Positions 34,380 to 42,660 of a DNA stretch of 64,000 bases are shown here, one piece after another. The stretch's first letter is position 1, and the number at the start of each line of letters is the position of its first letter. The notes under the pieces were generated by a model that was not told the origin of the DNA, ran no database searches, and saw only the letters and a program-made list of their open reading frames with translations. Position numbers and translations under genes: made by a program. The stretch is from positions 124,001 through 188,000 of the forward strand of contig JARGPN010000009.1 of the NCBI GenBank assembly GCA_029213045.1. The letters are read 5' to 3'. This DNA comes from Alcanivoracaceae bacterium. Its GTDB lineage: Bacteria; Pseudomonadota; Gammaproteobacteria; Pseudomonadales; Alcanivoracaceae.

Positions 34380-34694
34380 TCAGAAATCGCCTTCGTCGTC
34401 GTACTCGTCACGAATCGGACGACGACCTGAAAGCAGACTGATGCCCGTTTTTGCTATTCCCTTAGCGCGATCACGAATGACATCTGACTTACCTGTTAAC
34501 ACTTCCACAAGCCGCAGACGAATGCTCTCTTCAAGTAACTTCGCCCCAGTCTTTAAGCGGTGGTCGATGCGACGTTCAAGTTGTGGGCCAATTCGGTATT
34601 TAAATGCGAAATGCAAAACGATAAGGGTAATACCCGACGCCAATGCAGCCGCACCAAACAACATCCAAAATAGCTCTGTAGGGGTCAATGTCAT
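34380..34694 (-). CDS. Small single-helix membrane protein, paralog of the 36943-37263 gene
   Basis: The 104-residue protein has one N-terminal transmembrane helix (about 5-30, ELFWMLFGAAALASGITLIVLHF), then a cytoplasmic helical region and an acidic tail (DEYDDEGDF). Residues KGIAKTGISLLSGRRP near the end match AIAKTGAEFVEERLGRIFGRRP in the other small protein, so the two are probably paralogs. The ATG follows GGGAGCAAGGCA; the longer upstream frame overlaps the DUF445 gene and is rejected. It lies 29 bp after the DUF445 gene and is likely cotranscribed. Function unknown. Confidence 0.65.
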   Translation of the reverse strand: MTLTPTELFWMLFGAAALASGITLIVLHFAFKYRIGPQLERRIDHRLKTGAKLLEESIRLRLVEVLTGKSDVIRDRAKGIAKTGISLLSGRRPIRDEYDDEGDF

Positions 34695-34723
34695 TGCCTT
34701 GCTCCCTCCCTGCTCGCGCCTGC

Positions 34724-35944
34724 TTACGCTATACCGAACACAACAACCAGCTGGAAAAGGCCTGCGAAGGCGCCTAATACACCGCCCACACAAATCAGAA
34801 TCCATTCATCTTCTTGGAATGCTGGGCGCAGCAAGTCTTGAAACTCTAGCGTTGACAATTCTTGCATACGATCACCAAGAATCTTCTCAACGATCGCGCC
34901 ACGCTCCTTATTGAAGACAGGATCTTCAAACGGGTAGAGAGATAAGTCCACGGCCTTGTCTTCTACGGCGCGCTTTAAATCGAGATAACCCCCTGGGCCG
35001 ACGGTGAGCTGCGCAGCGGTGCGCACGACGCCGCCGTCGAGCAACGGCTTAAGATGCTTTTTAATCAGCAACTTGGTGCGGTCACCCCTTGGACCATTGA
35101 TGACCTGATACATGATATTGCGCAAGGTCATCATTTCAGTCGTGGTGATGTGCGCGAATTGCTCCGCCACGTCCTTTTGACGTCGCAGGAACAATCCTTG
35201 AATACGGAACGGTCCTACCTTTACTGGATCAAGCGGTCTGAAAATAACGTTCAACGCCAGCCAGTTTGTGGCAATCCCCACGATAAAACCAAACACAGGC
35301 AGCACCCAGTTTTCTGGATAAAAAATAAAAACGGGAATTTGCATCAGACCGAAAACAAAACCGAAATAGAAGCCTGAATTCGTCACGAAGCGAAATTCTG
35401 GCTCGCCAACTTCTCGGAAAATACGGACTAAAAGATCTTTATCGTCACGCAACTGCGTCGCGACCATATGTTTTAAGTCAACCAGCTCTTCGATATTACG
35501 GCCGATGTCATCAATCAGATTGTCCATAACCTGCGGGATCGCGCGACGGGCACGGTTATACACGCGCTTACGCACCATCTGAGGGAGGTTCTCCCACAGC
35601 ACAGCATTGCGTTCCGCCATGACCTCATCGGTGTACTCTTCAATATGCGCTTGGGTACTACGGGTTAAATGTGCGGCGATCTTCTCAGGTTCCATTTCAC
35701 GGAAGAATTCATCCATGGAACCCAGTTTTTCGAGAGTCTTCTCCACTACGATGCGGCCCATCTTCTCCGCTTTAGAGGGAATGATGCCCTGCCATCCCAA
35801 GAAGGGACGGATACCGATGAACTCCTTCGGCCAGAAGGTCATCTGTACGGCAAGCCAATTGGTGATCCAACCAATCACCCCTGCACCGATGGGAATACTC
35901 ACATATTTCCAAAAGTCTGGGTGCGAAATCAGGTTATCCAGCAT
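34724..35944 (-). CDS. DUF445 family membrane protein
   Basis: The 406-residue protein has an N-terminal hydrophobic segment (about 12-35) containing GWITNWLAVQMTF, a central pair of helices (about 190-240) with a second GIATNWLALNVIF copy, and a C-terminal helix (GVLGAFAGLFQLVVVF). The repeated TNWLA motif and long amphipathic helices between them are typical of DUF445 (YjiN/YheB-like) proteins. Their function is unknown; envelope association is inferred. The ATG is 12 nt after AGGAG, a longer spacing than usual. It is divergent from the SCP2-domain gene. Confidence 0.8.
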   Translation of the reverse strand: MLDNLISHPDFWKYVSIPIGAGVIGWITNWLAVQMTFWPKEFIGIRPFLGWQGIIPSKAEKMGRIVVEKTLEKLGSMDEFFREMEPEKIAAHLTRSTQAHIEEYTDEVMAERNAVLWENLPQMVRKRVYNRARRAIPQVMDNLIDDIGRNIEELVDLKHMVATQLRDDKDLLVRIFREVGEPEFRFVTNSGFYFGFVFGLMQIPVFIFYPENWVLPVFGFIVGIATNWLALNVIFRPLDPVKVGPFRIQGLFLRRQKDVAEQFAHITTTEMMTLRNIMYQVINGPRGDRTKLLIKKHLKPLLDGGVVRTAAQLTVGPGGYLDLKRAVEDKAVDLSLYPFEDPVFNKERGAIVEKILGDRMQELSTLEFQDLLRPAFQEDEWILICVGGVLGAFAGLFQLVVVFGIA

Positions 35945-36170
35945 GCTAAAAAACAACTCCTAACTCGGGCAACATCGCACCCGATCATCCCTACGGAATC
36001 AAATTCCGTCTAGCCAAGGCAACCAACACAAGTCGGTAGTATATATAGCTTCAATTAGAACGTAAGGAAAAAACGCTTATCGGTCATCAATTGACTCACT
36101 TCTACCTTTCGTCACCTCAGTTGGCGTGTAGAATGCAAACAATGATAAGCGCAAATAACGATTAAAATTC

Positions 36171-36926
36171 ATGCAAGAGCAACCTTCAGTTACACGTTTT
36201 CTAATGCTTGGCGCGCTGGAAACAGTCCTTAACCAAGCCTTAGAACTAGAAGCCCGCACCGGTGAGCGCCTGAGTCGCTTACACGGTACAGTTGTGCGCT
36301 TACGTTGTGTTAGCCCGCCTTTTAGCCTTTATTTGCTTATATGTGAAGACGGCGTAGAAATTCTAGAGAATTACGAAGGCCGCATTGATGTGCGCGTACG
36401 TGCCTCGCTCGGCGCGCTTGTACAACTGATTCTCACCGCCGGCGCAACGCCCGACGAAGAAAGCGTGCAGGTTTCCGGCCCACAAGAAAAAGTCGATCTC
36501 TTGATTCTGGCCCTGCAAGAATTCGATTTATGGTCAGCCCTGCGACGCTGGCTAGATGAACATGTCCGCGTTGATCAAGTTGTCGCAATGCTTAGGCGCG
36601 AGGATCCACGCTGGCTGGAAAAGCTACATGGCGTAGCGGATAGCGTGAGTGGCATGGCCGATGAAATTGGTCGGCAGCGATTACTGCAGGAAGAAATTCT
36701 CGATGAAATTCGCTCGCTCAAACGCAATCTCAGGCGGGAGCGACAATTGGATATGCTTAGTTTGTTTTTAGGCGTCGCGTTAATGATGGCGGCATTCGCC
36801 ACTGCTAGCGGCCAACTGCCGCTGCTCATTCTTGATATGCAGCAAGGTGCGCAGAGCTTATTTTTGGCCAGCGTTGGTTTAACCGTTATTTTTTCCAGAA
36901 TGCTTTTTGGGCATCGCTACTCATAA
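36171..36926 (+). CDS. SCP2-domain protein with C-terminal membrane helices (UbiJ-like)
   Basis: The 251-residue protein has an N-terminal SCP2/UbiJ-type lipid-binding domain (about 8-105): GTVVRLRCVSPPFSLYLLICEDGVEIL...IDVRVRASLGALVQLIL. A helical middle is followed by two hydrophobic helices at about 195-213 and 225-243. UbiJ, which helps ubiquinone biosynthesis, has the same N-terminal domain but no such membrane tail, so this is probably a distinct relative or a lipid-binding membrane protein. No clear Shine-Dalgarno precedes the ATG. It is divergent from DUF445 and convergent with the small paralogous membrane protein. Confidence 0.7.
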   Translation: MQEQPSVTRFLMLGALETVLNQALELEARTGERLSRLHGTVVRLRCVSPPFSLYLLICEDGVEILENYEGRIDVRVRASLGALVQLILTAGATPDEESVQVSGPQEKVDLLILALQEFDLWSALRRWLDEHVRVDQVVAMLRREDPRWLEKLHGVADSVSGMADEIGRQRLLQEEILDEIRSLKRNLRRERQLDMLSLFLGVALMMAAFATASGQLPLLILDMQQGAQSLFLASVGLTVIFSRMLFGHRYS

Positions 36927-36942
36927 ACAACCAACAACTCCC

Positions 36943-37263
36943 CTAACGATCTGGCCGGCGCCCAAATATCCGGCCCAGCCTCTCTTCGACGAATTCAGCC
37001 CCTGTTTTGGCAATCGCTCGTGTTGTTCCGTCCAGCACTTCCTTACTTGCCAATGCAGTAAAGCCGTCCACCACACCTTTGCGTACGGACTGCTCTACAC
37101 GCTCGCCCAATACATCAGAGGCTTGCGCCAAGCGTTCTTCAAATTCCTTCTCTAACGTTTCCAGTAAACTAGGAAACACTCTCTGCTTTAACCAGTACGC
37201 CGTTAACGCACAAGAGATTACAGCGCAAAGCACTGCGGTAATAACTACTGCTATCCAATTCAT
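36943..37263 (-). CDS. Small single-helix membrane protein, paralog of the 34380-34694 gene
   Basis: This 106-residue protein has one N-terminal membrane helix (about 3-25, WIAVVITAVLCAVISCALTAYWL) followed by an amphipathic region with repeated Glu/Arg heptads. It shares IAKTG and GRRP near the C-terminus and the same length with the other small membrane protein 2.3 kb away. The ATG follows AGGAA. The stop is 16 bp from the end of the convergent SCP2 gene. Function unknown. Confidence 0.65.
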   Translation of the reverse strand: MNWIAVVITAVLCAVISCALTAYWLKQRVFPSLLETLEKEFEERLAQASDVLGERVEQSVRKGVVDGFTALASKEVLDGTTRAIAKTGAEFVEERLGRIFGRRPDR

Positions 37264-37459
37264 TGGGCATTCCTACCGTCTAAAAGCCCTCTCAGATTAT
37301 CCAGACGACTACCAAAGGTCGATAAATAAAGCGTCCGCACCAGGTTAAGTGCATAAAATTTAGCCGCTGACCGCTTCAACGCTACCGCTTTTTGCCATCA
37401 GGCGTTAATCTGAGATACACATCACAAAACACGGATGCTCCAAACAAGGGACCCGACGT

Positions 37460-38584
37460 ATGAAGCCAAATATGCCCTTCGCCGTTATTGCTGATTCGTC
37501 ACGCCTTGGGGGCCAGTTACTGAAAAAAATACTTGAGCCCATCATTCAAGTAGTGACCTGCGATTCCACCGACGTTTTGGAGCATTTTTTTGCGGACGAA
37601 AATCACCCTGCAATGCTCCTGATTAGCCACGACTGGCCGGGTTTAAGAAACAGTCTAGAAAAGATCAACCGCGCAGCGCCGCAAGTGCGGGCACTCCTAC
37701 TCGCGAGTCGTGATAATGATGTGGACGGACTGCCTGCGCTAAAGCTTAGCAACGTCACCGGCGCACTGACACGCCCCTATGAGCCTCAAGACGTGATTAA
37801 CGGCATCGTGCGTGCAATGCACTCAGCGCTTACCGATACCCAAGCAGAAGCCTCGTCATCTTTCATTGAGAGCGGCCCGCCGCTGTCAATGGTACTCGAG
37901 CGCGACATCGCCTTTTGCAAACGACATGGGCTGATGCTCTCCGCCATCGCCGTGCAACTCAATGACTACGATGAGCTGTGTGCCGACATCGGCAAACAAT
38001 CTGGTGCGCAAGCGCAGCAATTGCTTGAAGAAAAGATGTGCTCGTTACTTCGCCAAGAAGACGGTATTTGTTTGCGCCAACCGGGATTAATTATTCTTTC
38101 TCTGCCCGGCACCCCGCCGCTCGGCGCGCGCGTACTCGCCCATCGAATTTGCGCGTGGGTTGGACGGGAAGAAATTCGAGCCCAGCATTTCAATATTCAC
38201 TTTTCGGTGAATATCGGTATTCATTGCTCTGTGCCTGGCTCAGATACGGATACGCAGTCATTCCTAACAGAAACCGCCAACGCTGCACTGGATATGTCAT
38301 CCAACGCTACGCCTGGGGAAAGTCACGTTCACCTCAGTGACTATGCTCGCGCAATTACCGGTGAAAAAAGCACTTCTTCGAACGGAAGCACACGGCCAGA
38401 CAGCGAACACTTCTGGCAGACCTTAGAAGGCTTGCTTAAACATCCAGAGCTCAACGACACCGTGCATCAAAATGCGTTGATGCAGCGGCTAGCACCGATA
38501 CTCTCAACACTGCCGGAAGCACAGCGCCTACAGCTTGTCGACGATCTATTATTGGCGTCTGTTATTCCGGACGCTGCGCAATGA
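37460..38584 (+). CDS. Degenerate receiver / GGDEF-like protein
   Basis: The 374-residue protein has an N-terminal response-regulator-like domain (about 5-125). Asp58 sits at a phosphoacceptor-like position (LLISHDWPG), but the conserved Lys near the end is Arg (LTRPYEP). The middle (about 140-300) follows the GGDEF fold (SMVLERDIAFCKRHGLMLSAIAVQLNDYDEL...FSVNIGIHC), but the GGDEF signature is replaced by QPGLIIL, so it cannot make cyclic di-GMP. A C-terminal ~75-residue helical tail follows. It may bind a nucleotide or partner. Its last 23 bp overlap cmoB on the other strand, tail to tail. Confidence 0.7.
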   Translation: MKPNMPFAVIADSSRLGGQLLKKILEPIIQVVTCDSTDVLEHFFADENHPAMLLISHDWPGLRNSLEKINRAAPQVRALLLASRDNDVDGLPALKLSNVTGALTRPYEPQDVINGIVRAMHSALTDTQAEASSSFIESGPPLSMVLERDIAFCKRHGLMLSAIAVQLNDYDELCADIGKQSGAQAQQLLEEKMCSLLRQEDGICLRQPGLIILSLPGTPPLGARVLAHRICAWVGREEIRAQHFNIHFSVNIGIHCSVPGSDTDTQSFLTETANAALDMSSNATPGESHVHLSDYARAITGEKSTSSNGSTRPDSEHFWQTLEGLLKHPELNDTVHQNALMQRLAPILSTLPEAQRLQLVDDLLLASVIPDAAQ

Positions 38585-39563
38585 TGACGGCGCGGCGTGG
38601 AGAGGGATAGCCCTCTACCGTTAGCGCGGAGTTATTCGGATCAAGAAAATCGGGCAGCGATTGGAACGGCATCCATTCAGTACTGCGCTGCTCTTCAACG
38701 CTAGTATCACAAACATCTACCGTACGGATGGATTGAAAGCCGAGTCGAGAAAGCCAAATTTCCAACATAGCAGTGCTCGGCAAAAAGAAAACATTGCGCA
38801 TCATGGCGTATCGATCGGTCGGCATTAACACTGTGCGCTGATCGCCTTCTACCACCAATGTTTCCAACACTAGCTCACCGCCAGGACGCAATAAATTAAA
38901 TAGTTCCTGCAAGTGATCTAGCGGCGAACGGCGGTGGTACAACACCCCCATCGAAAATATCGTATCAAAAAATCCGGCGCTGACGGGTAACTGCTCAAGT
39001 CGCAACGGCGCAAACCACACCGGCGCGCTCGGCGTATACCGCTTTACGGCAAGATACTGAATTAAAAAAAGGATCGTTGGATCAATACCGAGCACAAAAC
39101 GCGCGCCTGCCCCATACATTCGCCAACAGTGATAGCCAGAGCCGCAACCGACATCAAGGATTGCACGCCCTTCTAAATCCGACAAATGATCCGCGACACG
39201 CTGCCACTTCCAGTCGGAATGCCACTCGGTATCGATATACGTATCGAAAAATTCAAACGGACCTTTTCGCCAAGGCTTTAGGCCTTGCAGTCCTTCCAGA
39301 GAAAGAGATTGCTGCTCAGCGGATAACGGTTGGGTCGCTGCGGTGCTGACGATATCTTTTGAGAAATTCGTCGTGGCATTCACCTTGGGTAATTTTTCCA
39401 GCGCCGCCAACCAGCGAGCTTGATCACCATGCGGTGTATCAATTAAACGCTGGCGTGTCAGAGTATCAACCATTGACGCCCATTCCGACGGTGTCTCGCG
39501 CCCCAGCGCATCCGCAAGCTGATCACAATACGACGCCATTAACGACATATCTTTAGCATCCAT
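38562..39563 (-). CDS. cmoB: tRNA U34 carboxymethyltransferase CmoB
   Basis: CmoB transfers a carboxymethyl group from carboxy-SAM to 5-hydroxyuridine at position 34 of certain tRNAs, making cmo5U. The 333-residue length is close to E. coli CmoB (323). Signatures are KWRKGPFE-like LKPWRKGPFEFFDTYIDTEWHSDWKW and the SAM loop ILDVGCGSGYHCWRMYGAGA, then SMGVLYHRRSPLDHL. ATG overlaps the cmoA TGA by one base (TGATG), so the pair is coupled. It is downstream of cmoA in the same operon. The N-terminal helix domain is complete. Confidence 0.95.
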   Translation of the reverse strand: MDAKDMSLMASYCDQLADALGRETPSEWASMVDTLTRQRLIDTPHGDQARWLAALEKLPKVNATTNFSKDIVSTAATQPLSAEQQSLSLEGLQGLKPWRKGPFEFFDTYIDTEWHSDWKWQRVADHLSDLEGRAILDVGCGSGYHCWRMYGAGARFVLGIDPTILFLIQYLAVKRYTPSAPVWFAPLRLEQLPVSAGFFDTIFSMGVLYHRRSPLDHLQELFNLLRPGGELVLETLVVEGDQRTVLMPTDRYAMMRNVFFLPSTAMLEIWLSRLGFQSIRTVDVCDTSVEEQRSTEWMPFQSLPDFLDPNNSALTVEGYPSPRRAVIIAQRPE

Positions 39564-40297
39564 CAACGAAACGCCACCAGCGACATAAAGTTAAAGCAAT
39601 GAAACCAGACATGCACTTTTTGAAAGCCGGCATTGATTAAACGCTGACGATGCTCGGCAATTGTTTCTGGGATTAAAACGTTTTCTAGCGCGGTGCGCTT
39701 TTGGCTAATTTCCAGTTGCGAGTATCCGTTGTTGAATTTGAATGCGTGGTGCATGGACTGTTGAATCGCGTCTTCCGCGTCATCTTCAAAGCGAATTTTT
39801 TCCGACAAAACAAATATTCCACCAGGCGCTAGCGATTGAGCAATCTCTGTCACAAGTGCGTCACGTTTCTCCGCCGCAATAAACTGCAACGTGAAGTTCA
39901 TGACAGCTACCGACGCATTGGTAAGGGGAAACCCGAGAACATCCGCCAAGTGCAGCTCAATGGGCGTCGCAGTTGTTGACTGAGAGATCAGCGCCGTCGC
40001 TTGGTCAATCATGGCGGCGGAATTATCGACACTAACAATTCGGCATCCGTCCTGCTGCACCAACTTGGCCATAGCCAAACTGCTCGCACCAAGCGAACAA
40101 CCCAAATCATACAAATTTGTATTGGGCTTGGCATAACGCGCCGCCAACACGCCTGTCATTTCGACAATGGTGGCATAGCCGGGAACGGAACGACGGATCA
40201 TGTCGGGAAAAACGCTAACAACTTGCTGATCAAACGAAAACCGTTCAATCACTTCTCGCTGTTGGGCGTAAATTTGATCTGGATTGTTAGCGCTCAT
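39563..40297 (-). CDS. cmoA: Carboxy-SAM synthase CmoA
   Basis: CmoA converts SAM and prephenate to carboxy-SAM, the donor used by CmoB. The 244-residue protein (E. coli 247) has [18 protein letters not shown]-like [18 protein letters not shown], the SAM motif [10 protein letters not shown] and a LSEKI segment. The chosen ATG gives the family N-terminus; the open frame continues upstream through the tRNA-Pro fragment and is not coding there. The gene is the first of the cmoA-cmoB pair. It directly adjoins the tRNA-Pro terminator and the attachment site of the integrated element. Confidence 0.95.
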   Translation of the reverse strand: MSANNPDQIYAQQREVIERFSFDQQVVSVFPDMIRRSVPGYATIVEMTGVLAARYAKPNTNLYDLGCSLGASSLAMAKLVQQDGCRIVSVDNSAAMIDQATALISQSTTATPIELHLADVLGFPLTNASVAVMNFTLQFIAAEKRDALVTEIAQSLAPGGIFVLSEKIRFEDDAEDAIQQSMHHAFKFNNGYSQLEISQKRTALENVLIPETIAEHRQRLINAGFQKVHVWFHCFNFMSLVAFR

Positions 40298-40348
40298 GGC
40301 AACACCGCATTCGCGATTGGAGTTCGTAGAGAGAATTATACAGACATT

Positions 40349-40374
40349 AAAAAAGCCGCTTACGCGGCTTTTTT
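40349..40374 (-). terminator. Terminator downstream of the tRNA-Pro locus
   Basis: AAAAAAGCCGC-TTAC-GCGGCTTTTTT reads on the reverse strand as a 5-bp GC stem extended by A/T pairs and ending in six T. It is the original terminator of the tRNA-Pro gene whose 3' end lies next to it. Confidence 0.85.
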
Positions 40375-40378
40375 GTAT

Positions 40379-40423
40379 TGGTCGGAACGGAAGGATTTGA
40401 ACCTTCGACCCCTTGCACCCCAT
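40379..40423 (-). pseudogene. 3' end of tRNA-Pro(GGG): attachment-site copy of an integrated element
   Basis: On the reverse strand these 45 nt are the 3' part of a tRNA-Pro: anticodon loop ATGGGGT (GGG), 3' anticodon stem GCAAG, T-arm GAAGG-TTCAAAT-CCTTC, acceptor CGTTCCG and CCA. The 5' half is missing; the match stops exactly at the 5' side of the anticodon loop. This is the usual crossover site of tyrosine integrases. The intact tRNA gene should be at the far end of the element. The matching repeat was not seen elsewhere in the window. Confidence 0.85.
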
Positions 40424-40549
40424 AACCGTGAGCTCACTTCCACGGAGGTCCATTAAAGTACATTATTACTTTATAATCAATAGCTTATTGATTTCAATAT
40501 TTTTGCGTTGTCCGACAACGTCCACTAATATCCGCCTATAGCGATTGAG

Positions 40550-40570
40550 AAACGGTGACCAAACGGTGAC
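40550..40570 (+). repeat. Direct repeats upstream of the integrase gene
   Basis: AAACGGTGAC occurs twice, at 40550-40559 and 40561-40570, with an 11-bp period, just before the integrase start. Such helically phased repeats are typical of arm-type integrase or excisionase sites, or of an operator controlling integrase. A small GTTGT/ACAAC palindrome lies about 30 bp upstream. Confidence 0.6.
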
Positions 40571-40587
40571 GAGATTTCAGGGAACAC

Positions 40588-41931
40588 ATGGCCAGTATTA
40601 CCGATAAACAGCTAACCCAAAAAACACCCAGTGACACTTGGCTAACCGAGAGCGGGCCTCGTGGTCACGGTCGGTTTATGGTTCGGCTGCATCCGTCAGC
40701 GAAACATCTTTTTTACTTTCGTTACACCGACGAATCTGGAAAACGCCAATTTCACCCTATCGGCGTTTACTCCCGTACCGGGACAAGCGGCCTGACTCTT
40801 AAAGAGGCCCGGGCACAAGCCCGCGAACTTTCCCAGCTATACGTGTCAGGCATTAAAAATATCAGCGAACATCTTAATATAGAACGAGCCGCCGAAAATG
40901 CCACCCGTCAGGCCGAGGTCGCCCGGCTTGAGCAAGAGGCGGCACAAAAAGAGGCAGAGATCGCAGCCCTTGCCTCACGTCAATCGGTGTCACAACTGTT
41001 CGAGCGCTGGATGGAGGTAGACATCTGCCGTCGCAAAGATGGCGGTAAAGAAGTGCGACGAATGTTTGAAAAAGATGTGCTGCCCATCATTGGTCATATA
41101 TACGTTGCCGACATCCGCAAAGGTCATATCACAGAGGTTACCGACACCATGTCGGCTCGCGGCGTAGCACGCATGGTAAAAGTCATCTTTAGCCTGATGC
41201 GGCAAATGTTCCGCTTTGCGGTAGACCGAGACATCATTGAGTTTGATCCAAGTAGCAGCATTCGTAAGGCCAAAATCGGCGGCAAGGAGGTCGAACGGGA
41301 CCGAGTTTTATCTAACGAAGAAATCCAACTTCTTAGTCAGGCCCTTCCAACAGCAAGCCTTTTAAAGACAACCGAATTTGCAGTCTGGATCGCCCTGTCT
41401 ACTTGCTGCAGAATCGGCGAGCTACTTGCTGCCCAATGGGAGCATGTAGACCTAGATAAATCCACATGGCTCATTCCCAGCGAAAATAGTAAAAACGGTA
41501 AACCTCATACCGTACAGCTCTCTACTTTTGCAGCTCACTATTTCGGTAATTTGAAAGGCCTTAACGGCACCTCTCAATGGTGTTACCCCAACCGACTCAA
41601 CACTGGCCCGCTCTGCTCAAAGACCGTGACCAAGCAATTATCCGATCGCCAACGTTCTTCAGCCACCCAGACATTGAAAAATCGCTCCAGTAATTCGCAG
41701 GCACTGATATTACCCGCAGGCAAGTGGACACCGCATGATCTACGACGCACCGGCGCCACAATGATGACAGCCCTAGGCGTACTACCTGAAGTCGCCGAGC
41801 GCTGTCTAAACCACACCGAAGAAAACCGAGTAAAGCGTACATATCAGCGCCATAGCTACGCGAAGGAATGCAGTGAGGCGTGGCAGAAGCTTGGGGATCA
41901 ATTGGAAAAACTTACTTGCGTCGCTACATGA
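40588..41931 (+). CDS. Tyrosine-type site-specific integrase
   Basis: The 447-residue protein is an island/phage-type tyrosine recombinase (P4-like class). The N-terminal ~100 residues resemble the arm-DNA-binding DUF4102-type domain (RFMVRLHPSAKHLFYFRYTDESGKRQ...LTLKEARAQA). A core-binding domain follows at about 130-240. The catalytic domain has Arg275 (CCRIGELL), His383 and Arg386 (HDLRR), His409 (LNH) and the nucleophile Tyr419 (TYQRH), so all key residues are present. The ATG follows AGGGAACAC. It starts 164 bp from the tRNA-Pro fragment and points into the element, so it is the enzyme that inserted it. It seems intact and could be active. Confidence 0.93.
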   Translation: MASITDKQLTQKTPSDTWLTESGPRGHGRFMVRLHPSAKHLFYFRYTDESGKRQFHPIGVYSRTGTSGLTLKEARAQARELSQLYVSGIKNISEHLNIERAAENATRQAEVARLEQEAAQKEAEIAALASRQSVSQLFERWMEVDICRRKDGGKEVRRMFEKDVLPIIGHIYVADIRKGHITEVTDTMSARGVARMVKVIFSLMRQMFRFAVDRDIIEFDPSSSIRKAKIGGKEVERDRVLSNEEIQLLSQALPTASLLKTTEFAVWIALSTCCRIGELLAAQWEHVDLDKSTWLIPSENSKNGKPHTVQLSTFAAHYFGNLKGLNGTSQWCYPNRLNTGPLCSKTVTKQLSDRQRSSATQTLKNRSSNSQALILPAGKWTPHDLRRTGATMMTALGVLPEVAERCLNHTEENRVKRTYQRHSYAKECSEAWQKLGDQLEKLTCVAT

Positions 41932-42660
41932 AGCTAGTACATCCATGATGCACAGGTGCGTGAGCCATGTTTATAGGGATTTTCATAAGGCAGCTCGAAA
42001 AAGCTATACTAAAACCTATACTTAATCGATGAATTCAAATGGTAGACGTCGAACTACTGGGGACGATATATGCTTATATTTATTGCTCTATCGGTATATA
42101 GGCACCCAATAATAGTCGTTCGACAAGAGACACCTCCTGCCCAACTTTTAACAAAGGTCCCCGTAATTTTACGGCCAAACTTTGCCACAAAATCACGCCT
42201 TCCAAATGAGAACCGCAACTGCCTTTGACCACTTTCTAGTACATAGTCAAAATGAAACTCGTTCTAAAGGGCAGCGCAGCATCAGTGTGTTCGCATCGTC
42301 CGCATTCAATGACACTTCGATGCCTTGCTCACAGCCCAGTACCGTATTCGTTGCCTTCCATGGCGTATCCGCCACTTCAACATCCCACACTCAACACTTC
42401 TTCGATCAGCGTGATCGCACGACGACCAACACTGCGTATTGGTGTACTACCACTCTTCGGTACCTGACCGACATTATCGACATACAGATCACCGTACGCT
42501 TGTCTTGGCTATGGCCCTCAGTACGCGGCACCAGCAGCTCCACTGGCACGAAGATCGCAGCTCTACCTCCGACAAGCCGCGGGGCCCTCGACTAATTCAG
42601 GCAAGCCTATAACTCCAATCAAGCGTTCACGCCACTCGCCACGTAAAGCCCAGCAAAGAG
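41932..42660. other. 730-bp stretch with no supported gene
   Basis: Several short open frames exist (the longest about 137 codons on the plus strand near 42182), but none has a ribosome site, composition or motif that supports a protein. The right half reads like decayed coding sequence on either strand. It may be a remnant inside the integrated element. No repeats or tRNA-like sequence are evident. Confidence 0.4.

Noticed and set aside
40379-40453. An N-terminal extension of cmoA through the tRNA fragment
   Set aside because: The open frame is accidental; the family start is the ATG at 40297 and the upstream part is tRNA-derived.
42182-42595. 137-codon plus-strand ORF in the gene-free region
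   Set aside because: No Shine-Dalgarno and no recognisable product; composition is irregular.
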